A DNA stretch of 64,000 bases, taken from NCBI GenBank assembly GCA_023055355.1, contig JALJCS010000001.1, positions 110,128,881 through 110,192,880 on the forward strand, in the 5' to 3' direction. Source of the stretch: Agelaius tricolor. Its lineage: Eukaryota > Chordata > Aves > Passeriformes > Icteridae. The notes under the pieces are model-generated. The model was not told the DNA's origin, did no database searches, and saw only the letters and a program-made list of their open reading frames with translations. The translations under genes and the position numbers were made by a program. Below, one piece after another: positions 36,937 through 48,340 of the stretch; positions within the stretch are counted from its first letter, which is position 1, and the number at the start of each line of letters is the position of its first letter.

Positions 36937-39564
36937 GTAAGTATTATAATGGCTGCACTATATTAAAATGTTTGATTATTATTTCATTTAATAGAGAGCA
37001 CACCAGAACCTCATGTTTTTTGAAAGCGCTTTTGTTTCATCCACAGTAATAAAACTTTAAATTCTTTGTCTGTGTAACTCCTGGGAACAGTTAATTTAGC
37101 ACAGTTTCAGGCCGTCAGGCAGAGTATTTTATTTGAATATTTACCAAGCTTTCTATGTGCTCAAATACTGAGTTGGTGGGGATGACTGCAAAGACAGGAC
37201 TGGTGAGGAGTTAATGGATTCAAACCACACTTGCCCAAAGTCTGTCGTGGTGGTGCTAAAGTCAGCACATTAGCAAAGTTTCATGGCTGCAGGTTTTTTG
37301 GAATGCCTCTAAAATTAGAGAAGAGCAGCAAGTTCTGCTTTTATTTCCCGATCCGCAGAGACACAAAGAACTTACTAAAGAGTCTTTTCTATTTTAAGCT
37401 GTAAGCTCCTGCTGTGGAATTTATTCACCATTAGCCAAGTTCATCAGTATACGCCATTCCAACACTAATAACATGATGACAGAATTAGGGCTTTACTAGC
37501 ACTGAAAACCAACTTACTAGAAGTACTTGTGGGCCACAGCTATAATGAGCTGTAAATTAATGGGCTTGATCATGTAGTAAAACATCATTACAGAAGTGGT
37601 TAAGTGATGACTAAGGTTTTAGGTCAAATGTCAGAGAAAAGGAGGTGAATGAACCAGTAAAAATCATGACAAAACAACACATGATCCTACAACACAGACT
37701 TGAACACAGTGGTGTCGTTAAAGGAGACCTTATCTTGTTCTTCCTTTTAAATTCAAAGAAAAAGTGACTCATTTAAGGCAAATAAATGATGCATTTGAGA
37801 TACTGTTCTCCATCAGCAAACGTCAGCAAACGTCGGAAAACATGTTTTGTAAGCATTTCTTTTTCTAATTCAATATGTTTTCTATGTTGAGTTATAATTT
37901 GGCATCACACATCTGTGAACAATTAGATAAATGATACTTCAGATTAGGGTGACTTCAGGAAATGAGAGGTTTGTGATAAAGTCATTTTTAAAACCCCAAA
38001 ATTGCCATCTGGAGACAAAACAAATTAAAATCTTAAATTTTCAAAATAAAATAGAATGTTGCTGACCGAGAGATTGTGATCTATAAAAATATCTCAGTGT
38101 TATTTTCACAGTGTTTTTAAATGACCATGTCTATACGGTTCTTTTTCACTGACATTTAATGTCATTAGAGAAAAAGAGAATTACAGTGGTTAGAAAATAG
38201 TACCAAGAGAGACATGAGCACTAATTCAATTCCACAAAATGAGCTCAATTAGACAGAACATACTGAAGGCCATGGAGAATATTTGTCCAAAGGCTTTTTT
38301 TACTTATTTATTTCAGTAAAAATTGATTGTGTTACTACATTTAAAAAAGTTTATTGCTGTAATACAAGTCCATAAAAACCATGTCACAAGAGAATGAACC
38401 TGGAAGGGACTTCAAGAAACCTGTTCTAAAAATATATATAAATAATCACAGCTCCAGGTATTTCTGCACTTTTAAAGACAGGCAAAAGGAAAGGTCCCTC
38501 CAAGGATCAAGTACTACAGAATTGCGAACTTAAATTCTACAGAACATTTTGTGATCATTTTATCACCTTCACACTTTTCGTGTTTCTTTTTTGTTTGTTT
38601 GTTTGTTTGTTTTTCTTTCTTTAGTGATGCAATGTAGCCTTCCATTGACCTTTTTTCTGTTTAACACCTGACTTGTCTGTAGCTTTTTAGTCTGATTGAA
38701 AACTTTTTTTCAAAGATTTGTTTCCTGTTCCTTCAGATGATTTTTCCACCTTGTATTTACTTCATTTTGGCTGTCCTGTCTCACAAACAGCCCTCATTAA
38801 GATCTCTGTCTCAGTAGCTCCTTTATGTCCACAGATTTCTATGATCATCTTGTCCACCCCTGACCTAAGTAAGATCATCTTCTTTTTTCCCTCCTCTTAC
38901 TCTCCAAGCAAATATTAAATTTCAGTATCCCATATTTTTTGCTGCCCTTTTTCTGAATCGATCTCACCCATTACCAGTGTGAAGTTCTTGTATGAATGTT
39001 GATTTTACATCTATCCTTATTTCTTTATATCCAAAGCACACTTAAAAAACACTCTTGTACAAATAATTTTGACTCACTTGTGAGCACCTCAGCCCTGTAA
39101 AGTTAACACCAGGACTTCCAAGTTCTTCTGTCCTTCATTTGTCTTTGCTATTGTTAATACAATTATATCAATTTTATCTGGACTCACATTTGTGTTGATT
39201 TCTTCTAGTGTTTTTTAATTCATCAAAGATGTGATGCAAACATTTTATTTATTTTACAGTAATATATTCTAAAGCAAGTTTGTCTGGTCCACACTCCTCT
39301 GAGGTTGATCCTTCCTTGTTCTGAAATCTCCTGTGTGATCAATTATCTTGTTTTTTTCTCTTTATTCCATGTGCTTATGGGTCTCCAAAATGTATGAAAT
39401 AACAGTCTTTCCCCACTGGTTCCATTTTGATAATTCCTTCTTTGGCCAATCAAATCACACTCACACTAATTGATTGAGTTTTGCAGTATTTCTGTGACCC
39501 AAAAGAATGGATTATTTTGGCCTGTCATTAACTTTTCTTTTCCCTTTATGGTTTTAACTGACAG
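36937..39564 (+). other. SUPT3H: SUPT3H intron, 2,628 nt
   Basis: Intron from gtaagt to ctgacag. The first 750 nt (about 37050-37700) are free of recognisable repeats and have moderate GC, with homeodomain-type TAAT sites. A (TTTG)n run lies at 38588-38614. A short stretch near 38385-38426 faintly resembles a decayed CR1 end but is too weak to call. Confidence 0.9.
38588..38614 (+). repeat. (TTTG)n microsatellite
   Basis: About six units of TTTG inside a T-rich stretch. Confidence 0.9.
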
Positions 39565-39677
39565 CAAAGAAAGCATCCAAGTTCCGTGACTGGCTGGACT
39601 GTAGCAGTATGGAAATAAAGCCAAATGCAGTTGCAATGGAGATTTTGGCATATTTAGCATATGAGACTGTGGCCCAG
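39565..39677 (+). CDS. SUPT3H: SUPT3H exon: start of C-terminal TAF11-like histone fold
   Basis: 113 nt: two bases completing the split Ser, then 37 codons. The acceptor is ttttaactgacag and the donor CAG|gtaagg. The peptide reads [20 protein letters not shown], then [17 protein letters not shown]. The KFRDWLD motif is helix 1 of the C-terminal histone fold. The segment from about AVAMEIL starts the long helix 2, which contacts the N-terminal fold. In yeast Spt3 this half of the protein is implicated genetically in the TBP interaction; that is family knowledge, not something seen here. Confidence 0.96.
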
Positions 39678-40367
39678 GTAAGGGACTGATGGAACTCTAG
39701 TGGAAATGAATTAATTACTCTTGGAGGCACTTCAGTCTCTGGGTCTGGGTTGTCAGCCCCTTCAGAAATACACTCACTACTTCAGCTGTCCAACCTCACT
39801 GGATTCATGGAGTCATGGGGTGGTTTGGGTTGGAAGGGACCTTGGAAGGCTCATCCAGTTCCAGCCCCCAGCCATGGACAGGGACACCTTCCATGAGACC
39901 AGCTCAAAAATCCAGGCTGTCTTTCAATTTGCTGTGTGGCAGATGTGTGCTGTGCTGTGTTCATCCATCTCATGCACAAACAGAAATGTTTTATAATGGC
40001 AGGAGAGAGGGGAGTCCTGCACAAACCTTTTTTAAGTCCAAACTGAAACCACACACTTTGCTATGTGACCTTTGGCAGTGCACTGAGGCTCATTCAGTCC
40101 CATTGCACAACTGGATTAGAAAGAAGGATTTCCTGGAAAACAAAATGTTACCTTAGTGCCAAGCCGAGCCCTCTTGGGTAGATAGATTGCTCCACATATT
40201 TACAGAAGTGGAAGAGAAAGGCTCTTTAGGCTGAAATATGTGAGTAATTTTGTTTTCAGCTGAGAAACACTGAGAATATTCTGCTTCAACCCACAGCCTT
40301 CACTCTCCCATTGTTACAATGGCATTTTAGTACCATGTCAGTAACCCCACCTGTTTTGCCCCTCCAG
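39678..40367 (+). other. SUPT3H: SUPT3H intron, 690 nt
   Basis: Short intron (gtaagg to cctccag) containing one reverse-oriented CR1 fragment at about 39803-39912. Nothing else was recognised in it. Confidence 0.9.
39803..39912 (-). mobile_element. CR1 LINE 3' end fragment, antisense
   Basis: ATTCATGGAGTCATGGGGTG, GTTTGGGTTGGAAGGGACCT and CCATGGACAGGGACACCTTC are reverse-complement CR1. It sits in the 690-nt intron between two SUPT3H exons. Confidence 0.92.
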
Positions 40368-40475
40368 CTGGTGGACTTGGCCCTTTTGGTTAAACAGGAC
40401 ATGACTCCCAAAGCTGGTGACCCATTCAGTCATGCCATATCTGCCACCTTCATACAGTACCACAACTCTACAGAG
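40368..40475 (+). CDS. SUPT3H: SUPT3H exon: helix 2 and following loop of C-terminal histone fold
   Basis: 108 nt, exactly 36 codons, phase 0 to phase 0, with acceptor ttgcccctccag and donor GAG|gtaaaa. It reads [20 protein letters not shown], then [16 protein letters not shown]. The first half completes the long helix 2. The second half is the loop toward helix 3. Because both this exon's end and the exon at 43565 are phase 0, any exon of 3n length between them could be included or skipped without changing frame. The segment at 40949-41137 has exactly that property. Confidence 0.96.
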
Positions 40476-40948
40476 GTAAAACTTGCTTTTTCACATATTA
40501 ATGCATTTTATGTTTTGCTTGTAAATGTATTTTCTTCCATAGTTGTCATTATTGAATGTGGTATTGATACAGACTCCTGTTATGGAATTTATGAACTTTC
40601 AAGTTATGGATTTAGATGGAAAGATATTAAATTATAATTTTAAATGTTAAATTCTTAGTAGTGCCTTTATAATCAAATAAAAATCCTTTTTTCTTGGATG
40701 AAAATTTCATCTCCCTGTGTTTAAGGCTCTGTTGCAGATTTGGAGATTAAAGTTTTCAAAATTGGCAAGTGCACTAAGTACTGTGTTGCACTTATTGATA
40801 TTATACAGATATAGTAACTTCTAGAATGAAAAAAAACCAAATTCTGTGTTGCATCTCTTCCAACAGGGAATCTAAGAAGGAAACAGGTGGCGTGGGGTTT
40901 ATTTGTGATTTGCTTCTATTGTGGCTGTTTGACATCTTGCTTTTACAG

Positions 40949-41137
40949 CCACATCTCTTAGGGCAGTCTACAAGTGTGAAGACCAGTCTTGACTCCCCTG
41001 AGAACACACCACCCCCTACACCCACCCCACCAGCATCAACAGGGCAGCAACACCTTGGCAAAACCCCCTCAGGAGCCTTGGGGAACGGTGGAATTGGACA
41101 GGACTCCACCAAATCCAAACAAAGGAAAAGAAAAAAG
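40949..41137 (+). CDS. SUPT3H: Probable in-frame cassette exon of SUPT3H (Pro/Thr-rich then basic)
   Basis: 189 nt, 63 codons, bounded by a pyrimidine-rich acceptor ending cttgcttttacag and a donor AAAG|gtattt. It is open and phase 0 at both ends, as the flanking introns require. The peptide begins PHLLGQSTSVKTSLDSPENT, continues PPPTPTPPAST, a Gly/Gln/Ser stretch containing GKTPSGALGNGG, and ends KSKQRKRKK. The first half looks disordered and rich in SP/TP sites; the end resembles a nuclear localisation signal. It is clearly richer in C and G than the surrounding intron. Inclusion would enlarge the loop before helix 3 of the second histone fold. The short human SUPT3H I remember lacks it, so it is probably alternatively spliced. 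I do not recognise it as any other gene, but a decayed exon or a chance ORF is not excluded. Confidence 0.75.
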
Positions 41138-43564
41138 GTATTTGGTGCACAATCCTGGGGGAAAAAAATAAAAAATAAAAAAACCCCAAAACATTCTCAG
41201 GAAATCATCACAGAATCACAGAATGTATGGGTTGGAAGATGCCTTAAAGATCATCCAGTTCCCACCCCCTACCGTTGGCAGGGACACCTTTCACTATCCC
41301 AGGTTGCTCCAAGCCCCATCCAACCTGGCCTTGGACACTTCCAGGGATGGATATCCACAGCTTCTCTGGGCAGCCTCTGCCAGAGCCTCACCATCCTCAC
41401 AGCAGATAATGTGCCTTGTCTTAAACATTAATTTATACCTGTATCACATTAATGGCCATTGTTATTGCAGGGCCAAATGTGTGCTTTGGTGGTTTTTTTT
41501 TCTATCAGAATTATGCTAAATTTTCCAAATAATGTCTGCAAACTGAATTTTGTTAAGGTGACAATTGGTGCTTCTAAGATAACCTGCTCCTCTACAGGCA
41601 CAGCAATTGTCACCACCCCAAATGATCATCCCCTTCTCTGACAGGGGCAGCAAACACAGGTTTTAATAAAATACAAGCAAAATAGGCAAAGAGGTGCTTG
41701 TGATCTTCCTGATCCCAGCAGCCTGAGGTGACTGCCACCCCTGCTTTTAACAACTTTGCCTGACTTGCTTCTTTTTTGTCCCAGTTGCTTGCATTCAAGC
41801 TAAATATTCAGGGGTGTTTCATATTCAGAGTATGCAATATGTGTTACAATTCTTGTCTGCTGTTGCAGAGTCTTGGTATTCTGAGAGGGATATATGTACC
41901 TAAAACCCCCAAGAGAAATCAATATGATTAAAAAAACTGGATAGGAAAACTTGTGCTGGTCACCTGGGGCTGTTTTGAAGAAATGTGATGGCAGTGCTCA
42001 TTTTGCTGAAAAGCAGTGAAATGACTTGGGATTTTATCAAGTGTTTTATTATTAAAAAATACTCACTTTTCAGGGTAAAACTGGTGATTTCTACAGTGAT
42101 AAGGTAGAAAAAATGTATTTTCTCCTTCTGTCATCAGTGCTGTGGATAGTTCTGAAGTGTTCAGCTTCCTCCTGGCCTTATTATACAGTGGTTAGAAAGC
42201 TTTTAGTGAATCCTGGAAAGACTTCTTCTTTTTCCTTTTCCTTTTTTATGTTATATTTTATTATGTTTTGTTCCTGTGGCTGATTTTCATTATAATTCCT
42301 AAGAACAGAAATTTAGCTGGAGGTGTAGTTTTTGATGCATTATATTTTATTGATGCTGAGAGTTTAAGTTCTTAGTGTTTGACTAAATTCCTTTGAAAAT
42401 AATCATATTCCAAAAAGTGCACAGTTTTAATTAAATGTTCTCATGACTTACTCAATTTGGTTAGGTATCTACTGGATGTAAATGTGGCAAACAAGTTAAC
42501 TTGGTGAAAAATACCATGAAGGCCCAGTCCAGCAGAAAATATTTGTGTTTCATATTCCCTTTATGGATGTCAATCAGCAGGAGAAGAATCTGCCGTCATA
42601 TAAGGAATAATTCTATGTGTACTCACAGGCTCCAGTGGACTCAGTGCTCTTGAAAATAAAACATTTTGTAAAAAACATCCCAAGTTTGAGAGCATTAGGA
42701 TATGATGTGAATGTATGAGGGGGCCATGGATGTGTGTACATTAAACTTCAGTGTATAATTAAAGTTTTTGTCATTCTCAGTGTACTCACTAATACAATTT
42801 TCATTCCTTTATTGCCAGGCAGCCATCATTAGATAAGTCAGCTGGATTCTGGCAAGCAGTTGTGTCTAGGTGGAGCCTAAATCAATATTTCAAGTTGGCT
42901 AGCAAGGAGAAAAGAGTAACTTTTTCTTCTTAAATCCCAGGAAAATTGTTGTACAATCTGCAAATAGCAGTGAATTCTTATTTTTACATAATCAGGGTCC
43001 ATAATCAAAAAAGTCACTTGAAATTTTAAAACTTTCCAGTTTGAGGTAATTAAAAAATTTTTATATCTTTCTAACACCCTTATGTCACGTGTTTTGGCTT
43101 CAAATTTCAAGTTGACACTCTTCAATGGTGATTTTGGTGTCAGATTGCTTTCCACTTCAGGTGCATGTTCAATATTTTCCCCAACCCTTTGACATCATAA
43201 TAAGAGCCTGAAATGTTTTAAAAATAGTTTCTGTGGTTATTGCAGTATGACTTATATGACCCTTTCATTTTAGTTTGAACATTTTCTACTCTTTGCAATT
43301 GCAACACAGAGCAGCACTAGGTGAAAGATTTAAAAGGACTAACATGGTGTTCTTTGGGTCTCTTAAGCAAAGTTCATGTAAAAGTCCTCTTTAATTTGTT
43401 AATAGCTTTTTTTCTCTGATGTAGTGTGTGGCACCAATGATGTGTATCCTCAGGAAAAAAAAAAAATTGGTCCATTTTATAAAGGTTTATTTTCATACTT
43501 TATGCACTGTAGGTCTGTTGTGTGTTTTTGATTTAGTAACAATTTATGTGTTTTTCTGTTGCAG
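41138..43564 (+). other. SUPT3H: SUPT3H intron sequence after the cassette exon, 2,427 nt
   Basis: Begins with an A-rich run (41158-41187) and a reverse CR1 copy (41207-41410). The remainder is AT-rich intron without recognisable features up to the acceptor at 43564. If the cassette exon is skipped, the whole intron is 40476-43564 (3,089 nt). The part before the cassette (40476-40948) holds nothing recognisable. Confidence 0.85.
41207..41410 (-). mobile_element. CR1 LINE 3' fragment, antisense
   Basis: Starts ATCACAGAATCACAGAATG and continues CTATCCCAGGTTGCTCCAAG and CAACCTGGCCTTGGACACTT. It lies 70 nt downstream of the candidate cassette exon, so the long open frame starting at 40826 extends into repeat DNA. 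Confidence 0.94.
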
Positions 43565-43675
43565 AGCACTGCAGCCTGTGGGATGGAGGCTCAAAGTGAT
43601 GCCATCCAGCCCAGCCACATCAGAGAGGCCATTCGACGCTACGGCCACAAGATTGGCCCCCTTTCCCCATTCACA
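43565..43675 (+). CDS. SUPT3H: SUPT3H exon: helix 3 of C-terminal histone fold
   Basis: 111 nt, 37 codons, phase 0 at both ends, with acceptor gtttttctgttgcag and donor ACA|gtacgt. The peptide reads [20 protein letters not shown], then [30 protein letters not shown] is the conserved final helix of the TAF11-like fold and one of the strongest SPT3 signatures. Vertebrate SPT3 continues only about a dozen residues beyond PFT. I searched by eye for an exon encoding that tail in the remaining 20 kb and did not find it. If the donor is ignored, the intron reads through 17 codons to a TGA at 43727-43729. Confidence 0.96.
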
Positions 43676-46600
43676 GTACGTAATAACAGAGTTATAAAAA
43701 GTTATATTTATAATCTTAAAGAACTCTGATTTTCAAGTGGTCAAATGAAGAAGCTTTGGAATTGTTGAGAGCAATTTGTGGTGACTGTAATTTTCTTTAT
43801 AAAAGTGGCATAATTCTCTTGGGAAATAAAACTTAGTAATTTCTGTCTCTTTTTGGAAAGACAAAAAAAAAAGGTTTTTTTCCTTTCAAATATTATTTTC
43901 TTTCAATTACAAATTATGCTTTTTTGTTAGTGCTTGAATTTTCTGTTTTTCCAAAGTTTAGGTTTACAGTTATTTTAAATTATATGTATTCCAATATGGT
44001 GAAGAGCACTTTATATTCTAAAATTAGTTTGGTGTCAGATACTGCTCCTATTGGATGTTGAACTCTCAAGTGACACATTTATGGTTGGGGAAAGAAGAGA
44101 ATGGGTTTTTTAGACAACTTTGAACCTTCACTGAAATGTAATAGAACTGATCTTGTGGTAAAACACTGATGGGTTCTGAGGTTTTGCCATCATTTTTTCT
44201 ATGCAAATTGCAAATCCATTGTTCAGAGCAGCCAAATAAATTCTTTATTCTCAGCTGATGAAAATGCAAAAGCAGTCCATCTCCAGTGTCATAAATTGGA
44301 GTAATTTTCTTCTCATCTACTGTTCTGTTTGGCATTTATCCTGCTTACCTCAGAATATCTGCATTTAGAAAATAGTAAATGTCAAAGAAATAATTATAGG
44401 AAAAAAGCAAACAAAATCCACCAAACAGGACCTCAGCTCCTAAAAATCAGGAAGAAATTGTCCAATTTCTGAGAGATTTTAGGAAAGGAAATTTATTCTG
44501 AATTTGGATTTAGTAATTTACATAAAAGCAATGCAGAAGTATATGAAGGCCATAAGTATAAAGGAAATAGTGGGATTTCAGAAGCAAGAAACAAGAGAAG
44601 AGAAAAGTTACAATTTTATTAGTTATAATTTTCCTAGTGCCAAAACTAATCAGTGGTTTTATAGATGGCAGTGAAAGTTTGATTTTAATGATGGTCAATG
44701 CGCAATTGCATTGAATTGTCTTTTTGTAACCTTGCCTTTCTCTTTTGCCATTCAGAAAAGTTAGATTAATATCATGTAAAGTGTTGGATAGAATTTCCAG
44801 TCCAAAACAGAAAAATGTCTTTAGCAGAAGTTTGCTAAGTAGTAGTGGTAGCTAAGGATACGGCAATAGCTTCTGAAAGCAGAGAATGTATTTAACTTTA
44901 TTTTTAAAAAGTAAAGCACTCACATAAACAGCTGCAGAAAGGTGAATCTTCCCTCCCTGACCCTCACTAAAAGTGCTTTGGTCAATTATTAACCAAAGTT
45001 CAAATTTTTTCTTCAACCACAAGGTATAATAAAATACCCTGGTTTTGGTTGGGGTTTTTTTTATGTCCTCCACTCCTGTGAACTTCCCAAACAGTGCAAC
45101 TGAACAATTTGATTTGTTAACATTACCTACAGTCAACGTGGTTGATGAGAGGAGCAGATCTTGTTCCCTCTGAACAAGCCAAGAATAAGAGGGAATCTTG
45201 GGTCAGCTTCTGGATGCCTACAGATGTTGTAGAGCTGTAACATGATTCTGCTTTTAATGAGAAGGCTCAGGAAAGTATTTTGAGAGGTATTGCAGAGTCT
45301 GCATTTAGGTCCTTTCCCCTGTGAGTGCCCTCATTGGAGTTTTGGGGAGAGACCTGGCAATGACAATTGTCCATGCAGCAAACAGAAACTCTGGGTCTTA
45401 ATTTGACACAAATGTGGATGGAGCACTGAGTATACCTTCTGCAATCTGCATTAATGTAGATTTCCAGCACAAATACAGTTTATGATGGCCAGATCTGGTG
45501 GTGTGTGTGTAACCAAACCTGAGGAAATGAATTAACAGAAGTGATGAAGATTTTTATGTAATCAGGCATGGCCATTTCCTCAGATCTCAGCAGCAGGACC
45601 TGTATGACAGAGCCCATGTAGGCAGTGCAAAACCTTGGTAAAATATTAGAAGTCTGAGCTGCTCTCTGCAGTGTCTGAGGATCTAAACCCTGCCTGAACT
45701 CTTTGAAGCAGCTAGAAGGGATATTTTTATGGATCAGTGCAATAACCAACAGACTGGCAGTTGTCAAGGGGCTGCTGCATTCAGAAAGTTCATATCTGAA
45801 CCCAAACCACCAGGGGATGAGTTTCTAACACGAAAAATGAAATTTAACAGTTGTGTTGTCCTACACAAGGATAGATGATGTGGAAAGAGAGCTGCCAATT
45901 GCTTGCCAGCAGTTCTTATGGTAAGTCACTTTTTAAAAAAGACAGTTGTGGAGTGAAAAAGCTTCATGCTTTTTCAAGCTACTGAATAGCTCAGCCCCAA
46001 ACATAGAATTTAGATTTAATTTCTGTAAGAAGAAAATATAGGAGAATGTTTTGTTTTTAAAAAAGTACATATACTTCTGTTTTTTTAAGATAATAATAAT
46101 GTATTTGTAGGGCACAAACAGTGATATTTTTCACATCTTTCCCTGTTTTGCTATTTCATCACGATTGTCACTCTCTTCCATCTGATTTGGTGATAAGTGT
46201 TCCTAAGGAGCTGGTTTTGGAAGAAGAGTTAAGCTATACAATTTATTCTTTAGCAACATTTGATGAATGTTGGTTTGGATGGAAACAACACTTTGAAAGT
46301 TTTATAATCATATGGTAAATGAAAACTAACATTAAACCAGTGAAAATGATCCCTTTGCATTTATTTTGACCTTAATAGTTATGTCAGAATGACTAACATA
46401 ATTAGAGCATTTAGGTTTTGTCTCCAAGTGCAAGCCACAATGGAAAGGAGCAAGTGTACTCTGGATTCTTCTGCATTGTATCATGTCTAAGGTAGTTTAG
46501 ACATATGTTTTATCTAAATATTTTCTATAAACAATATTGGGTGGTACTCAGTGTTACCTACTTTAAAGCATGGTCTAGACTTGCAAAAATCAGAGAAATA

Positions 46601-48112
46601 TTAAGCAATAGCACCATGTAATTTTGCAAGACGGGAATGTGAAGTATGGAACTCTCCATCATAAGGGATAATGCAATTCCATGTGCTGGACCTGTGTGTA
46701 TTTCTATGCCCATTTAAGTTAAGGAAGTGCATAGTGAAATGATGTCCAGTCTTGACATCATTTAGGAATAATCCTAATAGCCTTCCAAAAAATAGTATTT
46801 ATTATGCCAAGGTGTTCACAAAAATATTAGGTGGATATTTCTTACCATGAACACAAGCATAATGTCTCTAGAGAAATTGTTTTAAGTTACTTGATTTGAT
46901 TGTATTTCAGACAGTTGGGGTAGCAAAAAAATAATTCTTTAAAGAGTATTTATTTGGTGAACAACACACAATGCTTACCTGGAATCTTGATAGGAGCAGC
47001 TGTAAGTGGTGCATGAACAGCCTGTAAGTAGTGCTTTTGACCACAAGAACAGCTGTAGCAAAGAGAGCAGCTCTAGCAAAAAGGACAGCTGAGATCCTTT
47101 ACTCTGAAATGGAAAGCAAAGTGGTCAGCTACAATAGTGGAAGACCACAGGCAAAAAGAGCAAGAAAATGTTTCCAAAGCAGATTCTTTGTCTTTAGTTT
47201 ATGCCAACTCTGAAATGAAGTGCTTCACATGTTTAGTTAAGAGAAACTGAGTTCACAAATGTAAATTGTAATCCTGCACAGGCTCATGGCAGACCGTGGC
47301 CATTATTCAGCAGCTTGTACGTGTGTAAATGGGGTGTATTGAATTAACAGGGGTATAACCAACATTTCCTTGGGTATTTATGTTTTGGGGAGAATGTTCC
47401 TTCAGCCTCCCAGGCATTTCAGAATGAAAAGGCTTGCTAGTCTAAACCTTCTCTGGTTAAATATTTCAGTCTCATAAAATTGCCTATGCAGCATAAAAAA
47501 AAATGAGTATTTACAAACCTGTGTTTATAATATTGCTTGTGACATTCCCTGCATGAAGAGCATGTAATAGCAGAGAATGTGATTTGGCAGAGACTTGAAT
47601 TATTTGTGCCTTACAGAGCCCTGCCCATACTTTTAGGGGCTCTTAAATAATAAATGCAAGTATCCCATGTGGACTTCAGTAGGGTACATGTACATGGTAA
47701 TCATAGTTTCACAATCAAATTATACATTTAGTCAAGGTCTTTTACTTCTGATGTTTTTAAAGTGCTTTTTATTGATCCTGATTGAGCTCAGCTTTTATGC
47801 AAATGCTTAAATCAATTTCTGCAGTGAAAAACACTGAGGTTCATCATGGATCTTTAATACTTTCAATATAATAAAGATGGTTTTGACTCTATTAATTTCC
47901 CCTAAAAACTAAATCTGTGGAATAGCAGCTGATGACCTGGCAAAGTTTATGAGAGACTAAACCACCAGATTCAGGGAGTAGAAAGAAGAGAAGGAATCTT
48001 TCAAAATACAAAGGATAATGTGGCAATATGATATTTGTCTAAGAGGACATTTTGGAAACCAAGTATGGTTTAGGTGCTTTAAGCTTCAAGGAAAATTCAG
48101 CTTTACATTCAC

Positions 48113-48340
48113 TGAGTCACAGAATGGGTCAGTTGGAAGGGACCACTGGAGGTCTTCTGGTCCAAGCTCCCTGCTCAAGCAGGGTCCCCCAGAGCCCAGG
48201 GCACAGGCTCATGTCCATGAGGCTTCTGAGTATCTCCAGAGAAGGAGGCTCCACAACCTGGAGTTGTCACCCGGAGGATTTGGTCTGCAGCTTAGTCCTC
48301 TGAGCTGAAAGAAATTTCTTTTTGCATGTTTCAGATCAAA
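48113..48340 (-). mobile_element. CR1 LINE 3' fragment, antisense
   Basis: TGAGTCACAGAATGGGTCAG, TTGGAAGGGACCACTGGAGG, CTCCCTGCTCAAGCAGGGTC and TCTCCAGAGAAGGAGGCTCC mark a different CR1 subfamily from the copies at 27917 and 32461. Confidence 0.9.

Noticed and set aside
38384..38426. Possible decayed antisense CR1 end
   Set aside because: A single short match to the GGAAGGGACTT block with no tail; too weak to annotate.
40826..41431. Single 201-codon ORF as a stand-alone gene
   Set aside because: Only its middle (40949-41137) looks coding and has splice sites. The start is ordinary intron and the end is A-rich DNA plus an antisense CR1.
46970..46996. AATGCTTACCTGGAATCTTG as the missing SUPT3H tail exon (Asn-Ala-Tyr start)
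   Set aside because: No AG acceptor precedes it, and after three residues it departs from the conserved tail and stops.
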